DNA of 60,136 bases from a virus, in the IMG/VR virus record IMGVR_UViG_3300030107_000709, positions 2,947-63,082 of that record; one strand, 5' to 3'. The notes below the pieces were generated by a model. That model made no database searches. It saw only the letters and a program-made list of their open reading frames with translations, and was not told the origin of the DNA. The number at the start of each line of letters is the position of its first letter. The stretch's first letter is position 1. A program made the position numbers and the translations under genes. Positions 27,049-34,066 of this stretch are shown here, one piece after another.

Positions 27049-28971
27049 TTATACATCTACTAACTCACATGCACCTGCAGTACAAGCTAACTGTTGAGTT
27101 CCTTTTGTATTATCTTCTGACTCATATTCTTTTAGTTTATTCCAATCAATATCCTTTGGCATTTTAGATTGTAAATCATTATATTGCATTTCATCTATAT
27201 CTTGATAAGGTGCTTGCTGATATGTATGATCTGAAAAAGGTAAGAATGATATACCAGATAGTGTATCAAAGTTATTCCAACACCAGTTACCTACATTAAT
27301 CCATTCATGTTCTTTAACAGATATAGTTACTGATGGTTTATGTTCACACCAATGTTGTGCATAACACTTCCATATTTCTAACTGTTCAATAGCAGTCATA
27401 GTATATCTAAAGATAGCACTAGAATCTGTTTTCATAGGAAAAGAAAATACAGAGTTATTAGGTTGCATCACATCATCTTCACAAGGTATGCCTTGATCTG
27501 CCATAAACTGTGTTAATGGGTCTTTCTTATCTCCTCTTACTGTTCTAATGTAATAAGGATTATGTCTAGCATGAATACCACTAGCACTGTCAACTAATTG
27601 ACTAACTGTACCTGAAGGTTTAACACATGTAATAGCTGTTGATTGTGGTATACCTAACTTCTTTGCCCACTCTTCATTAGTTATCACAGCTTTATGTCGC
27701 ATTTTACCTAGCACATCTGGTAATTGAGTTCTCATTCTAGATAATAAACTATTATCCATAATACCTGTAAGAGATACACCAAGTAATCTTTCTTCTTCTG
27801 TATTAGTTTGCCATCTTTTACGTAGATAACCAAAGTCTGTAAGTGTAGCTTGTATTGTTCCTAATATAGTAGCAACTTCTATTTTATTATGTAATGTTTC
27901 TTCTGTATCTGTAGGTCTTACAACTACTTCTGTAAGATTACAAAATTGATTAGGTCTTAATATAATTTCACTACAAGGATTAGTACCAAAATCCCATTCA
28001 CTATTACGTCTACCATTTTCTTTAGCTTTTGCTTGAGCAGATTGTCTATTAAAGATACCACGTTCACCAGATTTACTTTCATATAATGATAACCATTCTT
28101 TCATAAAGATACCTGCATCTGGTTTTTCTGTATATGCTACAGAGTTATTAGCTAATGCTCTTTCTGGATTAGTTTCCCACCATGCACCAGACTTTGCTGC
28201 TCTTAATCTTTGGTCTGATAAATTAGATAAAGATATAAGAGCTGATCTACGCACACCACCTACAACTACTACTTCTCCTGTCTTACATACTATATCATGT
28301 GCTTCCATAGCATTTAGTTTTCTACCTTTAGCATTTTTAAATTTTTCAATAGTAAAATCAAATAGATTAACTAAAGGTTGAGGACCACTAGCTCTACCAC
28401 CAAATGTTTTTAATCTTTCACCAGCAGGTCTTACTTTAGTTACATTTATTTTAGGTATTCTATTTGTATATAAGTAAGATACTAAATCTTTAAATGCTCT
28501 TGCCCATCCTTCTTTAGAATCAGCTACAGATATAACATCTTCTGTTTTTTCAAACTCTTTATCTGGTATTGTAGGCAGCTTATCTATGTACTGTCTTTCA
28601 ACAGAAAAACCTACACCTGTACCATTCATAAGTATATATAATACTTCATCAAAAGCTTTAGGACTATCAATAGGTATATAAGAACAATTATATCCTGCTA
28701 CATTTTCTCTTTCTAGTGCAGCACCTGCTGTCATTAAAGCTCTCATAGAAGGCATAACATTTAATCCTATAATATTATCTTCTATTTTTCTCCATATTTC
28801 ATCTTCTATTTTTACACTTAAGTTTTTATCTAAATGTATTTGAAAAAAATTAGTTAATCTTGTAACTGTTTCTATCCATGTTTCTCTTCTACCTTCATCA
28901 GGTAGCCAACGTGCATATCTAGATGCATGTATAAATGTTTGATATTCTGTAGGTAAATAATTATTCCCCAT
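27049..28971 (-). CDS. nrdJ: Class II (B12-dependent) ribonucleotide reductase (640 aa)
   Basis: A monomeric adenosylcobalamin-dependent ribonucleotide reductase of the Lactobacillus leichmannii type; it makes deoxynucleotides for phage replication without oxygen or an R2 subunit. Visible residues: C96 in GYNCSYIPIDS; NPCSEIILRPNQFCNL with thiyl C333, E335 and partner C344 (same 11-residue spacing as the family); and the re-reducing C-terminal pair C630/C635 in ACTAGACE. It is about 100 residues shorter than the 739-aa bacterial enzyme. GGAGG lies six bases before the start. Needs host cobalamin. Confidence 0.93.
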   Translation of the reverse strand: MGNNYLPTEYQTFIHASRYARWLPDEGRRETWIETVTRLTNFFQIHLDKNLSVKIEDEIWRKIEDNIIGLNVMPSMRALMTAGAALERENVAGYNCSYIPIDSPKAFDEVLYILMNGTGVGFSVERQYIDKLPTIPDKEFEKTEDVISVADSKEGWARAFKDLVSYLYTNRIPKINVTKVRPAGERLKTFGGRASGPQPLVNLFDFTIEKFKNAKGRKLNAMEAHDIVCKTGEVVVVGGVRRSALISLSNLSDQRLRAAKSGAWWETNPERALANNSVAYTEKPDAGIFMKEWLSLYESKSGERGIFNRQSAQAKAKENGRRNSEWDFGTNPCSEIILRPNQFCNLTEVVVRPTDTEETLHNKIEVATILGTIQATLTDFGYLRKRWQTNTEEERLLGVSLTGIMDNSLLSRMRTQLPDVLGKMRHKAVITNEEWAKKLGIPQSTAITCVKPSGTVSQLVDSASGIHARHNPYYIRTVRGDKKDPLTQFMADQGIPCEDDVMQPNNSVFSFPMKTDSSAIFRYTMTAIEQLEIWKCYAQHWCEHKPSVTISVKEHEWINVGNWCWNNFDTLSGISFLPFSDHTYQQAPYQDIDEMQYNDLQSKMPKDIDWNKLKEYESEDNTKGTQQLACTAGACELVDV

Positions 28972-29245
28972 ATTCTACCTCCAATATCATTTCTAAATAG
29001 TGTATTGCTTTATGTATATCTTTAGCTCCATCACCTTTTCTTCTATGTCTAGTAATATATTTTAAAGCATTACCTTCACAGAAAGTCAAGTTGTTCTCCA
29101 TGATATAATCAATAGGCTGTATTTTACAATCTTTATAATGCTGACCACCTACTTGTTTATTACGAGCAGCTAATTTTTTTATATCAGTCTTTTGAAATCC
29201 ATTACTTTTAACTGTTTCTTTAATAGCTTCATCCATCTTTCCCAT
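28961..29245 (-). CDS. DUF3310 phage protein (94 aa)
   Basis: Contains the DUF3310 signature NKQVGGQHYKDCKIQPIDYIMENNLTFCEGNALKYITRHRRKGDGAKDIHKAIHYLEMIL. The same domain is part of T7 gp1.7 (nucleotide kinase) and is widespread in phage nucleotide-metabolism operons. Here it overlaps the start of the ribonucleotide reductase gene, in keeping with such a role. Confidence 0.85.
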   Translation of the reverse strand: MGKMDEAIKETVKSNGFQKTDIKKLAARNKQVGGQHYKDCKIQPIDYIMENNLTFCEGNALKYITRHRRKGDGAKDIHKAIHYLEMILEVEYGE

Positions 29246-29254
29246 TTTAATCTC

Positions 29255-29374
29255 CTATAATTTACTAATAAAATAGGCTACTAATGTAATTAGTAACCCA
29301 ATACTAACTCCTAATATAAAAATAAATATTAAAGTTTCTTGATAGTTCATGTAGTTTATCATATCTAAAATCAT
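29255..29374 (-). CDS. Tiny membrane protein (39 aa)
   Basis: An open frame fills the gap between two genes and encodes MILDMINYMNYQETLIFIFILGVSIGLLITLVAYFISKL, a single membrane span. The ribosome site is weak. Small single-span proteins of this kind are common in early phage operons; function unknown. Confidence 0.4.
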   Translation of the reverse strand: MILDMINYMNYQETLIFIFILGVSIGLLITLVAYFISKL

Positions 29375-29378
29375 ATGT

Positions 29379-29717
29379 CTATCTATTTAATATTTTATTA
29401 ATTCTTTTTCTTACATATTTAATCTTCTTATACTTAATAACTTTATAAGCAAAAGAACGTACATAACTTGGTTCTAATCCTGCATTTTCACATACTGTTT
29501 CAAAATTAGTACAACATACTCCTATTGTAGCAAAGAACCATGCTTTAGCTTGATCTCTAGCTATAATACTTGTTTCAGATTCTTGCTTATCTCTTGGTTT
29601 TGTTGCATCTAATAAAGCTTGTAGTATTACTGCAAGAAATAATAATTTTTCTGGAGCAGAATTACTCTCTGATTTCTGCAAGTATTCTGTAAAAATTATA
29701 TTGTTTTTTTCTGTCAT
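29379..29717 (-). CDS. Conserved phage protein, possible HTH (112 aa)
   Basis: Shows the pattern A-x-x-W-F-F..C..F-E-x-V-C-E-x-A-G-L-x-P-S-Y-V-R-x-F-A-x-x-V-I, shared by many small phage and prophage proteins of unknown function that I recall. The AGLEPSYVR segment resembles a helix-turn-helix recognition region, and the C-terminus is very basic (KKIKYVRKRINKILNR). DNA binding is inferred. It overlaps the endonuclease I gene by 56 bases. Confidence 0.55.
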   Translation of the reverse strand: MTEKNNIIFTEYLQKSESNSAPEKLLFLAVILQALLDATKPRDKQESETSIIARDQAKAWFFATIGVCCTNFETVCENAGLEPSYVRSFAYKVIKYKKIKYVRKRINKILNR

Positions 29718-30075
29718 TAATCCATTCTTCTGGTATACCTTCTCTTAAAGAACTATACTTAAATTTATATTTATCACACCAAGAACCATTAGTCATCTTA
29801 CCACCTTTATATAACTTAGCTTTTGGATTATCAAATATAAATCTTATATCTAATTCAGGTTTTTGTTTTCTTATAAATAAATGTTTCTTTCTATCTTCTA
29901 ATTTAAATCTACCTTTTACTTCTAATATAATACCATTATCTAATAAAATAAAATCAGGAGTATAATATTTAATTTCTTTCCATTCATATTCTATTTTACT
30001 TTTTTCATAACTATGTTTTATATTTTTTTCTTTTAATAGATTATATATTTTTTCTTCAGATTTACTACGAAACAC
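29662..30075 (-). CDS. T7 endonuclease I-like Holliday-junction resolvase (137 aa)
   Basis: Closely follows T7 gp3: YYTPDFILLDNGIILEVKGRFKLEDRKKHLFIRKQKPELDIRFIFDNPKAKLYKGGK and WCDKYKFKY..PEEWI. Catalytic residues visible: D41, E52, K54 and an N-terminal Glu at 7/8. It resolves branched DNA before packaging and degrades host DNA. It overlaps the RecB-like nuclease gene by 11 bases within a T7-like replication operon. Confidence 0.92.
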   Translation of the reverse strand: MFRSKSEEKIYNLLKEKNIKHSYEKSKIEYEWKEIKYYTPDFILLDNGIILEVKGRFKLEDRKKHLFIRKQKPELDIRFIFDNPKAKLYKGGKMTNGSWCDKYKFKYSSLREGIPEEWINDRKKQYNFYRILAEIRE

Positions 30076-30928
30076 TTATTTCTTCCACATCAGGTAACCT
30101 TTTAACTTCCGTAAGAAACCTAATACCTTTTGCATACTTGAAAGCTCTGAGTCCTTTTCCTTGGTTTGAATCGGACCAACATACCACTTTATGGTTGCAA
30201 TATACACACCCAATAGGTAGCTTAAAGTTGCCACTTTGCCCATCAGGAATATCTTCATAGCATTTAGGTGGTGCGTTATCTTTTTGTAAAACTTTTTTAA
30301 GGTGTTTAATCCTGTCTTCTGCATTTATCATCTCCATATCATGTAATTTTAATAGAGCTAGATTACCATTTTGTTTATCAATAGCAAAGAAAGCAGCTTC
30401 TTTATCGCCATTAGCTTCTGCATAAGCTGATATTTGAGCTATATATCCAAATGGATCATCTTCTGTTAGTGTACCATAAGCAAACTTTTTAAAAGAAGTA
30501 GCTGATGCACTCTTAACATCAACTAAAACTCCATCTATTCTGCAGTCTTGATGACCAGTAATATTATCTACAGTAACTTCTTTTTGTTCTTCAGATACAG
30601 AATGTCCAGCAAGTTTAGCAAATGCTAGTAATAAAGATTCAAGTATATGTCCATATAAAAACTTTATTCTAGTGGGTGCACTAAACTGTTTTTCTTTATC
30701 TTTACTTTTAGAGTCATACCATAATTGTCTATCTGGTTTTCCTATAGCAGATAATCTTAAATTATTTTTACCTATTGGTTCGTTGTATAAATATTTATAA
30801 ACATGCTCTTGTACTTGACGACCTAATTCTTCTGTAATCTTCTTGGCTTCTTTCTTAGAGACACGAGACTTATTAGATAAATCAAATAAGTTATAAATAT
30901 CTGCAACTAATGTATTAATATCTTTCAT
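30065..30928 (-). CDS. RecB/Cas4-like PD-(D/E)XK exonuclease (287 aa)
   Basis: Start at MKDINTL (30928); upstream in-frame codons translate a terminator. Motifs: FLYGHILE (H94, E97), GHQDCRIDGVLVDVKSAS (D132, D137, K139) and YIAQISAYA (Q165), the RecB-nuclease order. CVYCNHKVVC (C241, C244, C250) is the C-x2-C-x5-C of Cas4/AddB iron-sulphur nucleases, but the expected first Cys (GKPCR-like) is Asp66 in GKPDRQLWY. Probable 5'-3' exonuclease in recombination or host-DNA breakdown, replacing T7 gp6. There is no ribosome site: an intrinsic terminator ends three bases upstream. Confidence 0.8.
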   Translation of the reverse strand: MKDINTLVADIYNLFDLSNKSRVSKKEAKKITEELGRQVQEHVYKYLYNEPIGKNNLRLSAIGKPDRQLWYDSKSKDKEKQFSAPTRIKFLYGHILESLLLAFAKLAGHSVSEEQKEVTVDNITGHQDCRIDGVLVDVKSASATSFKKFAYGTLTEDDPFGYIAQISAYAEANGDKEAAFFAIDKQNGNLALLKLHDMEMINAEDRIKHLKKVLQKDNAPPKCYEDIPDGQSGNFKLPIGCVYCNHKVVCWSDSNQGKGLRAFKYAKGIRFLTEVKRLPDVEEISVS

Positions 30929-30930
30929 AA

Positions 30931-30971
30931 ATAAAAAAAAGGGAGCAGTAAAATGAACAAAAACTACTCCC
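30931..30971 (-). terminator. Intrinsic terminator between SSB and exonuclease
   Basis: Leftward RNA: stem GGGAGTAGT/ACTGCUCCC (30963-30971 with 30941-30949, nine pairs with one G-U), a 13-base loop, then U8 (30933-30940). It directly precedes the exonuclease start and should limit downstream expression relative to SSB. Confidence 0.88.
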
Positions 30972-30991
30972 AATTCTTCTCAAGATTACGA

Positions 30992-31468
30992 TTATGAGAA
31001 AGCTTCTACAGAACTTTTTTCTTCTGCACTATACCCATTAGGAACTACATCAAAAGGATCATCTCCTTCTTCTGCATTTTTATAAGGTACAAGATTAGCT
31101 ACTTGTACAGACTTTAAATCTGCAGATGTACCTTTTCTTCCTTTAAATTCCCAATCATAAGTAGTATAAAGAACATTAACATTAGAGCCATTACCAATTA
31201 ATGTACTTGGCATAACTCTTTTTTGAGCATCTACAAGCTCTGGAGCTCTATTCATTTGCCCATCTTTTCTTCTTACTTTTCTTTTAATAGTTACAAAATC
31301 TCCTCTATCATCTCCTTTATTTTTAAGAGTAAGACCTTCAGCTTTTAATTGTTCTATAGATTTTTTATCTAAATTACCTACATCTATAGTCCATACTCCA
31401 TCTGCATCAAATGTTTTATTTGGAACTGTTACACTTGCCCAATAAGCTTTACCACTAATTACTGCCAT
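30992..31468 (-). CDS. T7 gp2.5-like single-stranded DNA-binding protein (158 aa)
   Basis: Recognised by KAYWASVTVPNKTFDADGVWTIDVGNLDKKSIEQLKAEG, then GNGSNVNVLYTTYDWEFKGRKGTSADLKSVQVANLVPY, an OB-fold family found beside T7-like polymerases, and by the acidic C-terminal region (EEGDDPFDV..). It coats ssDNA and recruits polymerase and primase-helicase. It has its own promoter upstream and a terminator downstream, which fits the need for high copy number. Confidence 0.8.
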   Translation of the reverse strand: MAVISGKAYWASVTVPNKTFDADGVWTIDVGNLDKKSIEQLKAEGLTLKNKGDDRGDFVTIKRKVRRKDGQMNRAPELVDAQKRVMPSTLIGNGSNVNVLYTTYDWEFKGRKGTSADLKSVQVANLVPYKNAEEGDDPFDVVPNGYSAEEKSSVEAFS

Positions 31469-31523
31469 ATTTTACTTTCCTTTCACTGAAATAATATACT
31501 TTGTATATTGTTATTAAAATTAA

Positions 31524-31552
31524 ATTATTACATATTTTTTTGTATTAGTCAA
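31524..31552 (-). promoter_or_regulatory. Sigma70-like promoter for SSB
   Basis: Minus strand TTGACT (31552-31547), a 17-base spacer and AATAAT (31529-31524), in the 125-base gap between polymerase and SSB. It predicts a leader of about 50 bases. Confidence 0.7.
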
Positions 31553-31580
31553 CACATATTTTAATAATTCATAAAAAAAA

Positions 31581-31595
31581 TTAAGAAAAAAAATT
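31581..31595 (-). promoter_or_regulatory. T8-C-TT intergenic box (after polymerase)
   Basis: Directly after the polymerase stop codon the leftward strand reads AATTTTTTTTCTTAA, then another T8 and ATGAATTATTA. One of six such boxes; no hairpin precedes this one. Confidence 0.5.
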
Positions 31596-33231
31596 AATGT
31601 GTTTCTGCCCATGTAAGTCCTTGTTTCCATTCACTATCTAACTGACATTTTATATTTAATTCTTTTTGAGTTCGTGTCATTGCTTCTTTAGTTATTTGTC
31701 CAAATCTAGAAACATCTGTAGACTTAACTTCAAATTGATATTCGTCATGTATAGAAGCTACAAGCTTTGCATCTATACCTGAATCTCTTATCATACTTAT
31801 CATACTGATTAGCCATTGTTTACATACTATAGCACCAGCACCTTGTAGTAATGTATTTAAAGCACTATGAGGACTACGTACTTGAAATACTCTACCATCT
31901 AATCCTTTAATATATCCTCGTTCTCCAGCTTCTTGTACTTTATTACGTAAGCTTTTAAGAGCTGGCATATTAGTTAGGAATCTATTAACTAGAATTTGTC
32001 CTTGTTTAGCATTACCACCTACTACTTTACCTATCTTAGCTGGACCTGCACCATAAAGAAAAGCATATATAAATGTTTTTGCTTGATCTCTATCAGTTAT
32101 TCCTGCCATTTTCATATTAGCAGTATGTATATCTCCATTTAATAACTCATTAGTAAAATTAGAATCATTCATATAATGTGCTAAACATCTTAGCTCAAGT
32201 CCACTAGCATCTGTGCCAACTAATGTATAGTTTGATGGATCTGATACAGTCCAACACTCTCTACATTCTTTGCCATAAGGAGAATAAATTGCAGGAACTT
32301 GAGCTAAATTAGGAGAATTATGAGCCATACGACCTGTAATGGTTTTGAGTGTCATTACTCTACCATGTACTTTCCCATCATCTTGGCATGACTCAATCCA
32401 AGATTTAATTTGGGAAACTCTTTTTTGTAATAGTAAATATCTAGAAAACATTTTAGCTTCTGGCATATCAATATTACGTAATACTTCTTCATTAACTATT
32501 ACATTACCTTTATCTGTTTTAAGATTAGGTTTCCATCCTTTTTCTATTAGTCGTTCTGCTATTTGTTTTCTACTACCAATATTAAAAGGTATATATTTTA
32601 CTTTAGTTTTTAGTTGAACTTCTGTAGGAGGAAATGTATCTTCTGCTTTTCTAGAAAGCGTATCAGCTTCATCTTCTAATGTAGCCATAAGCTTAGTAGC
32701 TTTAGGAAGATCCAAAGCAAAACCATTTTCTTCTTGTTCATCTATAATAATTCTTACTGCTTTTTCTAAATCAATAGATCTTGTAGAAAATTTTTCTTTC
32801 TCTTTATCTAAATGATTCATAACTTTATGTGTTATATTAACATCTTGTTTACAATACTCTAACATCTCTGGTGTATAAGTATTAAAAGAATCTATATCTC
32901 CTTTAGGAAACTTAAACTTATCTCCCCAACCTTTAAGACCATGACCAGTTTCTCTAATAGGATTAAATAACTGTGACTCTAATAATGTATCTCTTACTTG
33001 ACTAGGTTTAATAGACGAACCAGTAAATTTATTTAAGATAGGAGCATCAAAAGATAAACCATTATGCATAATAAATGTATCTATATTCTTACTCCATTCT
33101 TTAAACTGTTTAGTATCTTCTTGTACCCATTCTTTTATCGTATTAGTTTTAGGACATTTAGCTACTATACAATGTATCTCTGTAGTTTCATTTTTAAAAC
33201 CATTTGTTTCTATGTCAACTATCGCTGCCAT
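31594..33231 (-). CDS. Family A DNA polymerase, T7-like (545 aa)
   Basis: Start at MAAIVDIETNG; the 14 codons upstream translate the ribosome site (GAGGAGAATAAAG). N-terminal 3'-5' exonuclease: IVDIETNG, IMHNGLSFDAPIL and YCKQDVNITHKV. Polymerase: motif A GTDASGLELRCLAHYM, motif B RDQAKTFIYAFLYGAG and motif C VASIHDEYQFEV. Motif A and B are nearly identical to T7. It is about 160 residues shorter than T7 gp5: the thumb/thioredoxin-binding region is reduced, so a different processivity mechanism is likely. There is no DnaJ-like insertion of the kind reported for HMO-2011. Confidence 0.95.
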   Translation of the reverse strand: MAAIVDIETNGFKNETTEIHCIVAKCPKTNTIKEWVQEDTKQFKEWSKNIDTFIMHNGLSFDAPILNKFTGSSIKPSQVRDTLLESQLFNPIRETGHGLKGWGDKFKFPKGDIDSFNTYTPEMLEYCKQDVNITHKVMNHLDKEKEKFSTRSIDLEKAVRIIIDEQEENGFALDLPKATKLMATLEDEADTLSRKAEDTFPPTEVQLKTKVKYIPFNIGSRKQIAERLIEKGWKPNLKTDKGNVIVNEEVLRNIDMPEAKMFSRYLLLQKRVSQIKSWIESCQDDGKVHGRVMTLKTITGRMAHNSPNLAQVPAIYSPYGKECRECWTVSDPSNYTLVGTDASGLELRCLAHYMNDSNFTNELLNGDIHTANMKMAGITDRDQAKTFIYAFLYGAGPAKIGKVVGGNAKQGQILVNRFLTNMPALKSLRNKVQEAGERGYIKGLDGRVFQVRSPHSALNTLLQGAGAIVCKQWLISMISMIRDSGIDAKLVASIHDEYQFEVKSTDVSRFGQITKEAMTRTQKELNIKCQLDSEWKQGLTWAETH

Positions 33232-33364
33232 CTTTATTCTCCTCTTTACATTTTTTACACATTGTTCCTTCACTATAGTCTGCTACTTGTTTACCTTTAG
33301 TATCTTGTAGATATTCATCTCCACATGCAATACAAGTCCAACCATTTGGTAAATCATATTTCAT
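33215..33364 (-). CDS. Small zinc-ribbon protein (49 aa)
   Basis: Encodes KYDLPNGWTCIACGDEYLQ..GTMCKKCKEEN, two CxxC pairs. The second of two ATGs (33364) has GGAG at seven-base spacing. Overlaps the polymerase start by 17 bases, so polymerase translation is probably coupled to it. Nucleic-acid binding is likely; specific role unknown. Confidence 0.6.
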   Translation of the reverse strand: MKYDLPNGWTCIACGDEYLQDTKGKQVADYSEGTMCKKCKEENKDGSDS

Positions 33365-33533
33365 TTTCATTCTCCTCTAATATACTTGAAACATAAAACT
33401 CTTCATCTACATATGTAAAACTATCTGGTTTTTCATATCTTTCTGCTCTTTGTTGTGCTGTTTTTTCATCTTTAGCTTCTATTTCTTTTCTAAAGTAATG
33501 AATCTTTTTAGCATACAAAGTAAATCTAGGCAT
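33354..33533 (-). CDS. Small protein (59 aa)
   Basis: MPRFTLYAKKIHYFRKEIEAKDEKTAQQRAERYEKPDSFTYVDEEFYVSSILEENENEI, with AAAGGAG before the start. It resembles the small beta-alpha proteins of this island that carry a K/I-rich strand followed by an EA-DE-A helix and an acidic end, such as the one at 33526. Function unknown. Confidence 0.5.
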   Translation of the reverse strand: MPRFTLYAKKIHYFRKEIEAKDEKTAQQRAERYEKPDSFTYVDEEFYVSSILEENENEI

Positions 33534-33834
33534 TAGTTTCTCCTTTATCTTTTACTTTAAGTATTTTTATTAATCTTTCTTTTTCATTTAATTCATCTTC
33601 TATTGATGCAGTAGTAGTATGTAATGTATAATCCCAATGACTATCATCTCCATAAATTGTTTCTTCATATCTTACTTCTACTTCATCTTCTTCATTTATT
33701 CCACCTGGAACTTCTTCTGTACTACAAGCTAAATTTCTTAATTTTTCTTCATCTAATTTTTTATTAGCTCTAACAGTATAAACTCTTGTATCTGTTGTTG
33801 TTTCTTCTATTGTCCATTCATATTTGTATTTCAT
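33526..33834 (-). CDS. Small acidic protein (102 aa)
   Basis: Start at MKYKYEWTIEE; the preceding RRIK is a translated AGGAGAATAAAA ribosome site. The product (..TRVYTVRANKKLDEEKLRNLACSTEEVPGGINEEDEVEVRYEETIYGDDSHWDYTLHTTT..) is similar in layout to the 84-residue protein at 37574 (MKYEYEIIKTKKIVDRYMITSTDKLSIDEIEEYVQEE..), suggesting paralogues. Function unknown. Confidence 0.5.
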   Translation of the reverse strand: MKYKYEWTIEETTTDTRVYTVRANKKLDEEKLRNLACSTEEVPGGINEEDEVEVRYEETIYGDDSHWDYTLHTTTASIEDELNEKERLIKILKVKDKGETNA

Positions 33835-34066
33835 TTTTATTCTCCTTATTTTCTGTAGCTCCACACCAGCTACATTCTTCTTCTTTACCTATAAACATTT
33901 CCATCTTTTCTACTGGGCATAGATGATACCACATCCAATGCCCATCATGTTTAGTTAGTTTACCTTCTTCATTACTTTTAAATAAATTCTTTTGTGCTTT
34001 CACTATCATTCTCTTTTGTTTAAATGTTAATTTTCTTGGTTCATAAACTATTTTATTTTTTTTCAT
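33818..34066 (-). CDS. Small Cys-containing basic protein (82 aa)
   Basis: Begins right at the stop of the primase-helicase. Contains HLCPVEKMEMFIGKEEECSWCGATENK, a possible C..CxxC zinc site, and a basic helix (KLTFKQKRMIVKAQKNLFKSN). Translationally coupled to its neighbours. Possibly nucleic-acid binding; unknown. Confidence 0.5.
   Translation of the reverse strand: MKKNKIVYEPRKLTFKQKRMIVKAQKNLFKSNEEGKLTKHDGHWMWYHLCPVEKMEMFIGKEEECSWCGATENKENKNEIQI

Noticed and set aside
30065-30928. CRISPR Cas4 and an associated array
   Set aside because: The protein has Cas4-like motifs but there is no cas1/cas2 and no regularly spaced repeat array in the window; a replication/recombination nuclease fits the operon.
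31594-33231. DnaJ-like insertion in the polymerase as reported for HMO-2011
   Set aside because: No HPD motif or extra central domain is visible; the exonuclease and polymerase parts are contiguous.
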